Both the position numbers and the translations under genes were made by a program. Below, in pieces: positions 48,481 through 57,599 of a DNA stretch of 64,000 nt; within the stretch, counting starts at the first letter, position 1; each line of letters starts with the position of its first letter. This DNA comes from Nocardioides oceani (GTDB lineage: Bacteria; Actinomycetota; Actinomycetes; Propionibacteriales; Nocardioidaceae), in assembly GCF_030412965.1 (NCBI RefSeq), contig NZ_JAUHJQ010000003.1, positions 62,001 through 126,000 of the forward strand. Reading direction: 5' to 3'. The notes beneath the pieces were generated by a model. That model was not told the DNA's origin. It ran no database searches and was given only the letters and a program-made list of their open reading frames with translations.

Positions 48481-49946
48481 GCACCGTCGAGAGCATGGCC
48501 AAGCCGCACGTCATCGTGCTGTTCGGCGCCACCGGCGACCTGTCCCGCCGCAAGCTGCTGCCGGGGCTGCTGCACCTGTTCGAGGCGGGCCTGCTGACGG
48601 ACACCCGCATCGTCGGGACCTCCCTGGAGGACGTCGACTCCGCCCACTTCGAGACGTTCGCGCGCGAGGCGTGCGAGGAGTTCGGCGACGGCACGATCGA
48701 CGACGCCCGCTGGGCGCCGTTCGGGAACCTGCTCAGCTACCTGCCGCAGTCCGCCGGCCCGCAGGCGCTGGCCGACGAGGTGGCCCGCGCCGAGGAGACG
48801 CTCCCGGGACCCGACGAGCGCAAGCGCCGGCTCCACTACCTCAGCGTGCCGCCCAAGGCCGCCCTCGACGTGGTGCACCAGCTCGACAAGGCCGGCCTGG
48901 TCGAGCGGTCCCGGATCGTCATGGAGAAGCCGTTCGGCACCGACCTGGAGTCGGCGGTGAACCTCAACGCCGAGCTGCACGAGGTCTTCGACGAGCAGCA
49001 GATCTTCCGCATCGACCACTTCCTCGGCAAGGAGGCGGCGCAGAACATCCTCGCGTTCCGCTTCGCCAACGGCCTCTTCGAGCCGATCTGGAACCGCAAC
49101 TTCATCGACCACGTGCAGATCGACGTCCCCGAGACGCTCGGGCTCGAGGGGCGCACGAAGTTCTACGAGTCCACCGGCGCCTACCGCGACATGGTCGTCA
49201 CCCACCTGATGCAGGTGCTGGCGTTCATGGCGATGGAGCCGCCGACGTCGCTGGAGCCGGACCCGATCAGCGACGAGAAGAACAAGGTCTTCCGCTCGAT
49301 GAAGCCGATCGACCCCCACGACGTGGTGCGCGGGCAGTACGCCGGCTACCGCGGCAAGGAGGAGGTCGCCGACGACTCCGACACCGAGACCTTCATCGCG
49401 CTCAAGGTCGAGATCGACAACTGGCGGTGGGCCGGCGTCCCGATCTACCTGCGCACGGGCAAGAAGATGGCCGAGAGCGCGCGGATCATCTCGATCGCGT
49501 TCAAGGAGCCGCCGCTGTCGATGTTCCCGGCCGGCTCGCAGGCGGGGATGCAGGGGCCCGACCACCTGACCTTCGACCTCGCCGACCAGTCGCGGATGTC
49601 GCTGTCGTTCTACGGCAAGAAGCCGGGTCCAGGCATGAAGCTGGAGAAGCTGTCGATGCAGTTCGCCACGCACGAGACGTCGTCCTCGACCGGCGTGCTG
49701 GCGGCGTACGAACGGCTCATCCACGACGCCATGCGCGGCGACCACACGCTGTTCACCACCGCCGAGGGCATCGAGACGCTCTGGGACAAGTCGACGGCGC
49801 TGCTCGAGACGCCGCCGCCGGTGCGGACGTACCAGCCCGGCACGTGGGGTCCCAACGCGATCCACCAGCTCGTCGCGCCGCACGCGTGGCGGCTGCCGTT
49901 CGAGCGGGCCTGGCGGCAGCCGGCGCAGGACGGCACCGACGCCTGA
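48477..49946 (+). CDS. zwf: Glucose-6-phosphate dehydrogenase
   Basis: A 489-residue NADP(NAD)-dependent glucose-6-phosphate 1-dehydrogenase. The N-terminal dinucleotide motif is FGATGDLSRRKLLPG, the active-site signature RIDHFLGKE is intact, and the substrate segment MEKPFGTD is present. First step of the oxidative pentose phosphate pathway. GTG 48477 overlaps the pabB stop and has a near-perfect site AGGAGGTAA 7 nt upstream, so this start is preferred over the ATG at 48492. Unusually, it lies with folate genes rather than tal/tkt/opcA. Confidence 0.95.
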   Translation: MSTVESMAKPHVIVLFGATGDLSRRKLLPGLLHLFEAGLLTDTRIVGTSLEDVDSAHFETFAREACEEFGDGTIDDARWAPFGNLLSYLPQSAGPQALADEVARAEETLPGPDERKRRLHYLSVPPKAALDVVHQLDKAGLVERSRIVMEKPFGTDLESAVNLNAELHEVFDEQQIFRIDHFLGKEAAQNILAFRFANGLFEPIWNRNFIDHVQIDVPETLGLEGRTKFYESTGAYRDMVVTHLMQVLAFMAMEPPTSLEPDPISDEKNKVFRSMKPIDPHDVVRGQYAGYRGKEEVADDSDTETFIALKVEIDNWRWAGVPIYLRTGKKMAESARIISIAFKEPPLSMFPAGSQAGMQGPDHLTFDLADQSRMSLSFYGKKPGPGMKLEKLSMQFATHETSSSTGVLAAYERLIHDAMRGDHTLFTTAEGIETLWDKSTALLETPPPVRTYQPGTWGPNAIHQLVAPHAWRLPFERAWRQPAQDGTDA

Positions 49947-49952
49947 GCCCGC

Positions 49953-49981
49953 GGGCGCCTGGTCCTGCGGCTCAGGCGCCC
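49953..49981. terminator. Hairpin between convergent zwf and thioesterase genes
   Basis: Perfect 9-bp arms GGGCGCCTG (49953-49961) and CAGGCGCCC (49973-49981) with an 11-nt loop. The right arm overlaps the stop of the thioesterase gene. It probably ends both transcripts. Confidence 0.6.
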
Positions 49982-50820
49982 GACGTCGTACGTCGCCCGT
50001 CGTCCTCCCACTGCTCCTTGCCGAGGTCGACGGTGCGGCGGGCGTTGGCGAGCGAGGCGAGCACGATGGTGCCGAGCGCGCCCCGGCGGTCGAAGACGGT
50101 GGCCGTGCCGACGGCGATCCCGTCCTCCTCGAGCCGGTCGACGGCGTGCAGGCCGATCTCGGTGCCGGCGGGGCGGCGGACGAGGGTCAGCGTGATGTCG
50201 GTGTTGATGTGCTCGACCCCGCGGGTGCCCCAGTTGGTCACCAGGCTCGCGCCGTCGGCGATGGCGGCGATGGCCTGGAACGGCGTGGCGGCCTCCCCGG
50301 CCACGACCGGGACGGCGCTGTTCCACGACGTCTTGCGCGAGGCGTTCTGGTGCTCGCGGAAGTCCTGGGACCACCCGGCGTCGCTGTGCAGGAACGGCAC
50401 GTGCGGCTCGGTGGTCGGCGGTGCGACGTCCTCCGGCGGCGGGGACGGGTGGGTGCCGGGCATCCACACCTCGCCCTCGGTGTCGCCGGTCGGCTTGAGG
50501 AAGAGCCCGCTCGCGCGGGCGACCGGCGTGCCGTCCTGGAGGGCCACGACGTCGAGGAGCGCCAGCCGCGGCCCGGCGCGGACCACCTCGGTGGTGAACG
50601 TCAGCGGCCGCCGGCTGGCCGGGCGGAACAGGTCGGCGGTGTAGCGCGCCGGGCGCAGGTCGGTGCGGCCCTCCGCCTCGATCCGATGCTCCAGCGCGCG
50701 GGCCATCGCCCCGCTGACCGCGACGCCGTGCAGGTGGTCGGCACCCCAGCTGCTGACCGCGAGGTCGGTGGCGACGAGGCTCTCGCCGTCGTCGTCGGAC
50801 GTGAAGAAGGCCAGCTCCAT
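49972..50820 (-). CDS. Acyl-CoA thioesterase-like double-hotdog protein
   Basis: A 282-residue protein with two hotdog domains (about 10-110 and 150-270), in the style of actinobacterial TesB-like thioesterases. The first has WGADHLHGVAVSGAMARALEH, the second has INTDITLTLVRRPAGTEIGL. It probably hydrolyses an acyl-CoA or acyl-ACP; the substrate is not visible. Monocistronic between zwf (convergent) and the lipoprotein of the two-component operon. Confidence 0.8.
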   Translation of the reverse strand: MELAFFTSDDDGESLVATDLAVSSWGADHLHGVAVSGAMARALEHRIEAEGRTDLRPARYTADLFRPASRRPLTFTTEVVRAGPRLALLDVVALQDGTPVARASGLFLKPTGDTEGEVWMPGTHPSPPPEDVAPPTTEPHVPFLHSDAGWSQDFREHQNASRKTSWNSAVPVVAGEAATPFQAIAAIADGASLVTNWGTRGVEHINTDITLTLVRRPAGTEIGLHAVDRLEEDGIAVGTATVFDRRGALGTIVLASLANARRTVDLGKEQWEDDGRRTTSGA

Positions 50821-50853
50821 GGCCGCATCCTGGCAGGCGCCCCGGCGGGCGGC

Positions 50854-50892
50854 CCGCGGGGTCGGTCCGCGGGGTCAGTCCGCGGGGTCAGT
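50854..50892. repeat. Triple 13-bp tandem repeat over a stop codon
   Basis: CCGCGGGGTCGGT, CCGCGGGGTCAGT and CCGCGGGGTCAGT are adjacent (50854-50892). The third copy contains the stop of the lipoprotein gene on the minus strand (TCA at 50888-50890), and another copy would supply a second stop frame. It looks like slippage at a gene end. Compare 63283-63315. Confidence 0.7.
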
Positions 50893-51493
50893 CCGCGGCC
50901 CGCTCCGGTGCCCGCTCGGAGAGCAGGCGCAGCACCTCGCGGGTGGCCCGGACGAGGCGGTCGCGCTGGGTCGGGTCGAGCACCAGCGCGTTGACCGACT
51001 CGATGAGGCCGCCGGTCTGCACGAAGCCGGTCACGAGCACGGCGTCGTCGGTGACCTGCTCGACGGTGCGGGCGGCGTCGGCGGTGGGCAGGTCGACGTC
51101 GCGGACCGTGCCGGCGATGTCGGTGCCGATGCTGTCCCACGCGTCCTCGAAGGAGCCGTCGAACCACAGGTAGTTCACGTCGAGCGTCGCCCCGCCGTCG
51201 GCCACCGGCAGGTAGGAGCAGCGCATCGCGCCCGGCTCGCCGTCCTCCTCGGTGACCTCCTCGCCGAGCACGCGGCCGACCTCGGCGGGGTCCAGGTCGT
51301 CGCAGGGGTTCCACGACGCGACGGTCGGGGAGGAGCCCGGCGTCGCCGTCGCGTCCGCCGCCCCGTGCGGGGAACCGGCGGAGGCCGGCGCCGCTCCGGG
51401 GTCGTCGGTGTCCTCGGGGCCGTCGCCGGAGCAGCCGGCGAGGAGCGCCAGGGAAGCCAGCGACGCCAGGGGTACGGCGAGTGCGCGCCTCAT
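50888..51493 (-). CDS. Lipoprotein of the MprAB-like operon
   Basis: A 201-residue lipoprotein with lipobox LLAGC (Cys21) and a Pro/Ala/Thr linker. The mature domain has CDDLDPAEVGRVLG and a second Cys in MRCSYL, similar in style to DUF3558/sensor-domain lipoproteins of actinobacteria. Its ATG overlaps the histidine kinase stop by 4 bp, so it is made with the kinase and may sense or gate envelope stress (inference). Confidence 0.8.
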   Translation of the reverse strand: MRRALAVPLASLASLALLAGCSGDGPEDTDDPGAAPASAGSPHGAADATATPGSSPTVASWNPCDDLDPAEVGRVLGEEVTEEDGEPGAMRCSYLPVADGGATLDVNYLWFDGSFEDAWDSIGTDIAGTVRDVDLPTADAARTVEQVTDDAVLVTGFVQTGGLIESVNALVLDPTQRDRLVRATREVLRLLSERAPERAAD

Positions 51494-52893
51494 CCGCGGG
51501 CGCCCGTCCGGCCGGGGCCCGCCGCGGGGGCCGGGGCGGGCAGCGAGAGGACCAGCCGCGCCCCGCCCGCGGGGGACCGGTCGACCTCGACGCGGCCCGC
51601 GTGCCGGTCCGCGACCCGCGCCACGATCGAGAGGCCCAGGCCGGAGCCCGGCATGCTGCGGGACTCCTCGGCGCGCCAGAAGCGGTCGAACACGTGCGGT
51701 CGGTCCTCCTCGGAGATGCCCGGTCCCTCGTCGTCGACGGTGAGCACGCCGCCGGCCAGGCGGACGGTCACGGTGCCGCCGGGCGGGCTCCACTTGGCGG
51801 CGTTGTCGAGCAGGTTGGTCACCGCGCGCTCCAGCGCGGCGGAGTCGCCGACGACCTCGAACGGCTCCGCGACGACGTCGAACACGAGGCCGGGCGCCCG
51901 GCGGCGTACCCGCGCCAGCGCCTGGTCGACGACCTCGGCGAGGTCCACGGGGGCGACCACGTGGGCCGCCTCGTCGTCGCGGGAGAGCTCGACGAGGTCG
52001 CCGATGAGGGTGGTGAGCTCCTCGATCTGCGCGCGGACGTCGGCGAGCAGCTCGGCGCGGGCGCCCTCGGGGAGGCCGCCGTCGCCGCCCGGGCCGGTCG
52101 CCTCGGCGTCGGCCTGGGTGAGCAGCTCGATGTTGGTCCGCAGCGAGGTCAGCGGCGTGCGCAGCTCGTGCCCGGCGTCGGCGACCAGGCGGCGCTGCCG
52201 GTCGCGGGAGGCGGCGAGGGCGGTGAGCATCTCGTTGAAGGCGGCGGCCAGGCGCGCGACCTCGTCGTCCCCCTCCACCGCGATCGGGTCGAGGTCCTCG
52301 GTGCGGGCGATGGCCTCGACCTCCGAGGTGAGCCGGCGCACCGGGCGCAGGCCGTTGCGGGCGACCGCCCAGCCCGCCACGCCCGCGGCGACGACGCCGA
52401 GGAGTCCGAAGACCAGCATGACCACGCCGAGCCGGGCCAGCACCTGCTGCTGCGGCTCGAGCGACTGGGCGACGACGAGCGCGCCGCCGTCGCCGGCCGG
52501 GACCGCGACGACGCGGTAGTCGCGCCCGCCGGCGTAGATCGTCCGCGCCGTCCAGCTCCGCTCGCCGGTGGCGACCGCGGTCTCGGTGCCGAGCTGCATC
52601 GGCGGCAGCTGGTCGTAGGTGCGGTAGCTGCCGTCGGCGTACACGAAGGCGATCCGGACGTCCGCGGCGCCGAGCGCCCACGAGGGGAGCTGGTAGTCGT
52701 TGGTCAGCTCGGAGAGGAAGGGGTACTTCGCGGCGGCGTGGGCGCGCTCGAGCAGCGAGTTGTCCAGCGTCGACTGCAGCTGCACCCGGGCGGTCATGAA
52801 CGCCCCGACCGCGACGAACGCGACCGCCAGGCCGACCGCGATGGTGGTGAGCAGGGTGACCCGGCCGGCGAGCGAGCGCAGCAGCCCGCTCAT
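51490..52893 (-). CDS. Sensor histidine kinase (MprB-like)
   Basis: A 467-residue membrane kinase. Two membrane helices (about 11-34 and 152-175) enclose an extracytoplasmic sensor of about 115 residues. HAMP about 176-228; dimerisation/phosphoacceptor His242 in [11 protein letters not shown]; ATPase domain with [14 protein letters not shown] (N box), DEGPGIS (G1) and GSGLGLSIV (G2). Phosphorylates the response regulator encoded just upstream (4-bp overlap). Resembles MprB, which senses envelope stress in mycobacteria; ligand unknown. Confidence 0.93.
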   Translation of the reverse strand: MSGLLRSLAGRVTLLTTIAVGLAVAFVAVGAFMTARVQLQSTLDNSLLERAHAAAKYPFLSELTNDYQLPSWALGAADVRIAFVYADGSYRTYDQLPPMQLGTETAVATGERSWTARTIYAGGRDYRVVAVPAGDGGALVVAQSLEPQQQVLARLGVVMLVFGLLGVVAAGVAGWAVARNGLRPVRRLTSEVEAIARTEDLDPIAVEGDDEVARLAAAFNEMLTALAASRDRQRRLVADAGHELRTPLTSLRTNIELLTQADAEATGPGGDGGLPEGARAELLADVRAQIEELTTLIGDLVELSRDDEAAHVVAPVDLAEVVDQALARVRRRAPGLVFDVVAEPFEVVGDSAALERAVTNLLDNAAKWSPPGGTVTVRLAGGVLTVDDEGPGISEEDRPHVFDRFWRAEESRSMPGSGLGLSIVARVADRHAGRVEVDRSPAGGARLVLSLPAPAPAAGPGRTGARG

Positions 52894-53588
52894 GCTTCCT
52901 TCAGCACGTAGCCGACGCCGCGCACGGTGTGGATCAGCCGCGGCTCGCCCTCGGCCTCGGTCTTGCGGCGCAGGTAGCCGACGTAGACCTCCAGGGAGTT
53001 GGCGGTCGTGGGGAAGTCGTAGCCCCAGACCTCCTCGAGGATGAACGAGCGCTCGAGCACCCGCCGGGGCCGCCGCAGGAACATCTCCAGCAGCGTGAAC
53101 TCCGTCCGCGTCAGCTCGATCAGCCGCTCGCCGCGCCGCACCTCGCGGGTCGCCACGTCCATCGACAGGTCGGCGAACGACAGCACCTCGTCGGGGGCGT
53201 CCTCGGCCGGCACCACCCGCCGCAGGAGCGCGCGCAGCCGGGCCAGGAGCTCGGCCAGCGCGAACGGCTTGGTCAGGTAGTCGTCGGCCCCCGCGTCGAG
53301 ACCCTCCACCCGGTCGCCGACGGCGTCGCGGGCGGTGAGCACGAGGACGGGTACGTCGTTGCCGGCCGCGCGCAGCGCCCGGGTCGCCTCGATCCCGTCG
53401 AGCCGGGGCATCATCACGTCCATCACGACGACGTCGGGGCCGACCCTGCCGATCGCGGCCAGCGCCTCCGCACCGTCGGTGGCGACGTGCACCTCGTACC
53501 CGTTGAACTCCAGCGACCGCCGCAGCGACTCCCGCACGGCCTTGTCGTCGTCGACGACGAGGGCGCGGGGCTTGACGGACGCTGGCAC
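52890..53588 (-). CDS. Response regulator, OmpR/MprA family
   Basis: A 232-residue regulator: receiver domain (about 8-122) with phospho-acceptor Asp57 (VVMDVMMP) and Lys in TKPF, then a winged-helix DNA-binding domain (about 135-230) ending [11 protein letters not shown]. First gene of the operon with the kinase and lipoprotein. The start is GTG at 53588. An unusual long palindrome (53703-53767) lies upstream. Confidence 0.94.
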   Translation of the reverse strand: MPASVKPRALVVDDDKAVRESLRRSLEFNGYEVHVATDGAEALAAIGRVGPDVVVMDVMMPRLDGIEATRALRAAGNDVPVLVLTARDAVGDRVEGLDAGADDYLTKPFALAELLARLRALLRRVVPAEDAPDEVLSFADLSMDVATREVRRGERLIELTRTEFTLLEMFLRRPRRVLERSFILEEVWGYDFPTTANSLEVYVGYLRRKTEAEGEPRLIHTVRGVGYVLKEA

Positions 53589-53702
53589 GACGTCATGGTG
53601 CCAGTCCGGCCTGAGGCACCGCTGAGAACTCCGCGCTCGGAGCCGGACCCGTCCGCGCCTGCCGGTCCGCGGCGGGGGCGGGCTCCTCCGGGCGTCGACG
53701 GT

Positions 53703-53767
53703 CGTTCAATTGCGCGGTTGTAGCGGTTCTACCGACCGGTAACCGGCCAGAACCGCGCAATTGAACG
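53703..53767. repeat. AT-richer long inverted repeat in a divergent gap
   Basis: 17-bp perfect arms CGTTCAATTGCGCGGTT (53703-53719) and AACCGCGCAATTGAACG (53751-53767) surround 31 nt that contain a second pair, GCGGTTCT/AGAACCGC, able to compete with the outer arms. Composition stands out from the surrounding 72% GC. It lies between the response regulator (start 53588, minus) and the secreted dehydrogenase-like gene (start 53824, plus). Possibly a regulator site or a dispersed palindrome. Confidence 0.75.
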
Positions 53768-53823
53768 ATTGTGGTCGCGCCCGGACCGGACCCGCCTAGG
53801 CTGCGGGCAACCTGGGGGGTCTC

Positions 53824-56208
53824 ATGCCGCACCGCGTCCACGTGCTCGTCCTGCTCGTCGTCGCCTGCTCGCTCGCACTGGCCGGCCCCGTGGTGGGACT
53901 GGCCGGGACGGCGTCGACGGCGTCGACGGCCGGCCCCGACGAGCCCGGGCGCCGCTCGGCCGCGCACCAGCGGGTGGTGGTGCCGCAGGCCGCGGCCGAG
54001 CCGGTCCTGCCCGACCGGTTCCAGGAGGAGGTCGTGCTCGACGGCCTCGACCAGCCCACGGCGGTCGACTTCGGGCCGGGCGGCGAGATCTTCGTGGCCG
54101 ACAAGGGCGGCGTGGTCCGGGTGTGGGAGACGCCGGACGCCGAGCCGGTGCAGGTCGTCGACCTCAGCACGAACGTGCACAACCTCTACGACCGCGGCCT
54201 GCTCGGCCTGGCCGTCGACCCGGGCTTCCCGGAGCGGCCCTACCTCTACGTCCTCTACGCCTACGACCACATCCTCGGCAGCGAGCAGCCGGCGCCGCAG
54301 TGGGGCGTCCCGGGGGTGGCGTACGACGAGTGCCCCGACCCCGAGGACGGCGGCCCGGGCGCGGAGGACATGGGCTGCCTGGCGAGCGGGCGCCTCTCGC
54401 GCCTGGCGCTGGCCCCCGTGCCGGGCGGCTGGCAGGCCACCGGCGAGGAGGAGGTCGTGCTCGAGGACTGGTGCATGCAGTACCCCTCGCACGCGACCGG
54501 CTCCCTGCACGTCGGCCCCGACGGCCACCTGTGGGCCAGCGGCGGCGAGGGCGCGCACTACCTCGAGGTCGACCGCGGACAGCTCGGCGCGCCGTACTGG
54601 CCCGGCGGCAACGCCTGCGGCGACCCCGTCCGCGAGGGCGGCTCGCTGCGCGCGCAGGACGTCCGCACGACCGACGACCCGACGGGCCTGTCCGGCTCGG
54701 TCATCCGCATCGACCTCGAGACCGGCGCGGGCGTGCCGGGCAACCCGTTCGCGGGCCGCGACGACGTCAACGCGCGGCGGATCGTGGCCTTCGGCATGCG
54801 CAACCCGTTCCGCTTCGCCTTCCGGCCGGGCACCGGCAGCGACCCCGAGGTGTACGTCGGCGACGTCGGTCAGGGCGGCTGGGAGGAGATCGACCGGCTC
54901 CGGGCGGGCGGGCCCGCGGAGAACTTCGGCTGGCCCTGCTTCGAGGGACCCGACCGCAACGCCGGCTTCGACCCGCTCGACCTGCCGCTGTGCGAGTCGC
55001 TCTACCGCGACCGGAGCGCGACGAAGCCGTTCTACGCCTACCCGCGCACCGGCGCGATCGCGGGCGAGAGCTGCCCGACGGGGTCGGCGTCGATCTCCGG
55101 GCTGCAGTTCGGCGCGAGCGCGGACTACCCCGCGGCGTACCGCGGTGCGCTGTTCTTCTCCGACTACTCCCGCCAGTGCATCTGGGTGATGGGCAAGCGG
55201 GCCGACGGCTCGCCGGACCCGACGCGCGTCCGGCCGTTCCTGGAGGGCGCGGCGAGCCCGGTCGAGCTGCTGACCGGGCCGGAGGGCGACCTGTACTACC
55301 TCAGCCTCGGCGTCGACCAGCAGGGCTACCCCGCGGCCGGCGCGGGATCCCTGCGCCGCGTGCGGTACGTCGCCGGGAACCGCGCGCCCCGGGCGCGGGT
55401 CGAGTCGCGCACCCCGACCTGGGGCCCGGCGCCGCTCGACGTCGTGCTCGACGCCTCGGGGTCGACCGACGCCGAGGGCGACGTCCTCGGCTTCCGCTGG
55501 GACCTCGACGGGGACGGCGAGTTCGACGACGCGGACAGCCCCGAGGTCTACACGACCGTCACCAGGGACGCCGACGTGACCGTCCGCGTCCGGGTCACCG
55601 ACGGCAACGGCGGCGAGGACGTCGCGGCGATCGTCCTGCACCCGGGCGACGCGGGCCCGCCGACGTTGAGCATCGCCGAGCCGTCGCGCGACCTGCGCTG
55701 GTCGGTCGGCGACCGGATCCCCCTCGCGGCGACGGCCACCGACCCCGACGGCACCGAGCCGACCGTGACCTGGTCGGTGGCGCTCGCGCACTGCCCGGGC
55801 GAGGTGTGCCACACCCACCCGCTGCAGACGGCGGTGCCGGGCGACACCGAGGTGCGCGGGCCCGACCACGAGCACCCGTCGTACCTCCTCGTCTCGGCGA
55901 CCGCGACCGACGGCCGCGGCCTCAGCACGACCGAGTCGTTCCGGCTCGAGCCGCGCACCGTCGAGCTGCGGTTCCGCAGCCGGCCGGGCGGGCTGCCGCT
56001 GTCGGTGGCCGGGACGCGCCGCGCCCGCACCTGGACCGGCACGTTCATCGTCGGCTCCCGCGTGACGGTCACCGCGCCGAAGCGGCACCGCCGGGACGGG
56101 GCGACCTACACCTTCCGCCGCTGGTCCGACGGGGTCCGCCGCACGCACACCTACGTCGCCCCCGCGCGGCCGGCGACGCTCACCGCGGTCTACCAGCGCC
56201 GGACGTAG
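53824..56208 (+). CDS. Secreted PQQ-type sugar dehydrogenase-like propeller with PKD domain
   Basis: A 794-residue exported protein. Signal peptide about 1-27. The six-bladed propeller (about 70-515) has the glucose/sorbosone dehydrogenase signatures DRGLLGLAVDPGF, GMRNPFRFAF, YVGDVGQGGWEEI and YFGWPC-like NFGWPCFEG. A PKD/Ig-like domain follows (about 520-620, LDASGSTDAEGDVLGFRWDLDGDG), then a beta-sandwich C-terminus. It probably oxidises or binds extracellular sugar polymers; a PQQ cofactor is family knowledge and no PQQ genes are nearby. TAGGCT at 53796 may be its -10. Confidence 0.88.
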   Translation: MPHRVHVLVLLVVACSLALAGPVVGLAGTASTASTAGPDEPGRRSAAHQRVVVPQAAAEPVLPDRFQEEVVLDGLDQPTAVDFGPGGEIFVADKGGVVRVWETPDAEPVQVVDLSTNVHNLYDRGLLGLAVDPGFPERPYLYVLYAYDHILGSEQPAPQWGVPGVAYDECPDPEDGGPGAEDMGCLASGRLSRLALAPVPGGWQATGEEEVVLEDWCMQYPSHATGSLHVGPDGHLWASGGEGAHYLEVDRGQLGAPYWPGGNACGDPVREGGSLRAQDVRTTDDPTGLSGSVIRIDLETGAGVPGNPFAGRDDVNARRIVAFGMRNPFRFAFRPGTGSDPEVYVGDVGQGGWEEIDRLRAGGPAENFGWPCFEGPDRNAGFDPLDLPLCESLYRDRSATKPFYAYPRTGAIAGESCPTGSASISGLQFGASADYPAAYRGALFFSDYSRQCIWVMGKRADGSPDPTRVRPFLEGAASPVELLTGPEGDLYYLSLGVDQQGYPAAGAGSLRRVRYVAGNRAPRARVESRTPTWGPAPLDVVLDASGSTDAEGDVLGFRWDLDGDGEFDDADSPEVYTTVTRDADVTVRVRVTDGNGGEDVAAIVLHPGDAGPPTLSIAEPSRDLRWSVGDRIPLAATATDPDGTEPTVTWSVALAHCPGEVCHTHPLQTAVPGDTEVRGPDHEHPSYLLVSATATDGRGLSTTESFRLEPRTVELRFRSRPGGLPLSVAGTRRARTWTGTFIVGSRVTVTAPKRHRRDGATYTFRRWSDGVRRTHTYVAPARPATLTAVYQRRT

Positions 56209-56224
56209 GCGCCGCCGGGAGGGA

Positions 56225-57097
56225 TCAGCGGTAGCGGGCCGCCGCGGCCGCGGCCCGCGCGCCGTACCCGCCGCCGAACAGGCAGGCGTGCACGAGCAGC
56301 GGGAAGAGCTGGTGCAGCGCCAGCCGGTCCTCCCAGCCGTCGGCGAGCGGCGTGACCTCGGCGTACGCCTCGAGGACCTTGGGCAGGTGGGGCAGCCCGA
56401 AGAGCGAGAGCATCGCCAGGTCCACCTCGCGGTGCCCGCCGTACGCCGCCGGGTCGACGAGGTGCACGCCGTCGACGCCCCACACGACGTTGCCGTTCCA
56501 CAGGTCGCCGTGCAGCCGGGCCGGCCCCTCCTCGGGCAGCAGCGCGGGCAGGCGGCCCACGACCGACTCCACCGTGGCGGCCTGCTCGGGCGTCACCGCG
56601 CCGCGGTCGCGGGCCAGCTTCAGGTAGGGCAGCACGCGCCGCACGGCGTAGAACTCCGCCCAGCTCGGCGCGGTCCGGTTGGGCAGCGGCAGCCGCGCGA
56701 CGTAGCCGTCGCGGTGCTCGCCGCCCGGCCCCGCGCCGTACGCCGCCGCGCCGGCCGCGTGCGTGGCGGCCAGCGCCCGACCGAGGTCGGCCGCGGCGTC
56801 GGCGCCCTGCTTGCCGGGCTCGACCCAGCGCACGACCAGGCACTCGGCGTCGACGGCCAGCACCTCCGGCACATGAGCGCCGCCGTCGACCTCGGCGAGC
56901 CAGCGCAGCCCGCGGGCCTCGGTCTGGAAGAAGTCGGCCGGAGCGTGCGGCATGGTCTTCATCAGCGCCGTGGTGCCGTTGCTGAGCCGGAGCTTGGTCG
57001 CCGTGGCGGTGTCGCCGCCGGCGACGGGGGCCGTGGCCACCACGGCAGCGCCGAGGAGCTCCTCGGCGCGGCGGGCGACCAGCGGCTGGCGGGCCAT
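56225..57097 (-). CDS. Fructosamine/ribulosamine 3-kinase family protein
   Basis: A 290-residue FN3K-family kinase of the aminoglycoside-phosphotransferase fold: catalytic HGDLWNGN and the metal motif DPAAYGGHREVDLAML. Family members phosphorylate ketoamines on proteins so that they break down, removing glycation. Most bacterial ones prefer ribulosamines. It begins 1 bp after the stop of the LMW-PTP gene; this FN3K-PTP pairing is known in other bacteria, where the PTP also dephosphorylates ribulosamine 5-phosphates. Confidence 0.9.
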   Translation of the reverse strand: MARQPLVARRAEELLGAAVVATAPVAGGDTATATKLRLSNGTTALMKTMPHAPADFFQTEARGLRWLAEVDGGAHVPEVLAVDAECLVVRWVEPGKQGADAAADLGRALAATHAAGAAAYGAGPGGEHRDGYVARLPLPNRTAPSWAEFYAVRRVLPYLKLARDRGAVTPEQAATVESVVGRLPALLPEEGPARLHGDLWNGNVVWGVDGVHLVDPAAYGGHREVDLAMLSLFGLPHLPKVLEAYAEVTPLADGWEDRLALHQLFPLLVHACLFGGGYGARAAAAAARYR

Positions 57098-57098
57098 C

Positions 57099-57599
57099 TC
57101 AGGGGCGCCCCAACAGGCGCTGCAGCGAGCCGGTGAGGGCGGCGGACGTCCGCTCGACCATCTGCAGCACCTCCTCGAAGCCGTCGTCGCCACCGTAGTA
57201 CGGGTCCGGTACCTCCCCGCCGGGGTCGACCGGGTCGAAGGTCCGGAACAGCGCGACCCGTTCCCCGGCACCGCCGAGGTCGGCCAGGTTGGCGTGGTCC
57301 ATCGCGAGCACCAGGTCGTGCTCGTGGAGCCACGACGGCGTGAGCTGCTGCGCGCGGTGCCGCGTCGCGTCGTACCCCGCCGCGGTCAGCGTGGCGGCGG
57401 CGCGCTCGTCCATCGGCTTCCCGACGTGCCAGTCGCCCGTGCCGCAGCTGAGGACCCGCACGACGCCGGAGAGGCCGGCCTCGTCGAGGCGCTGCTCGAG
57501 CACGACGTGGGCCATGGGGGAGCGGCAGATGTTGCCCAGGCAGACCAGGGCGACCGCGTAGCGGCCGGGCGTGCGCGGCGCGGGGAGGGCGGCGGTCAC
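57099..57599 (-). CDS. Low-molecular-weight protein-tyrosine phosphatase
   Basis: A 166-residue phosphatase with P-loop CLGNICRS (nucleophile Cys20) and the general-acid loop EVPDPYYGG. In glycation repair, such an enzyme removes the 5-phosphate from protein ribulosamine 5-phosphates before FN3K acts. GTG 57599 overlaps the stop of the holin-like gene (GTGA), and the kinase gene follows after 1 bp. Confidence 0.92.
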   Translation of the reverse strand: MTAALPAPRTPGRYAVALVCLGNICRSPMAHVVLEQRLDEAGLSGVVRVLSCGTGDWHVGKPMDERAAATLTAAGYDATRHRAQQLTPSWLHEHDLVLAMDHANLADLGGAGERVALFRTFDPVDPGGEVPDPYYGGDDGFEEVLQMVERTSAALTGSLQRLLGRP

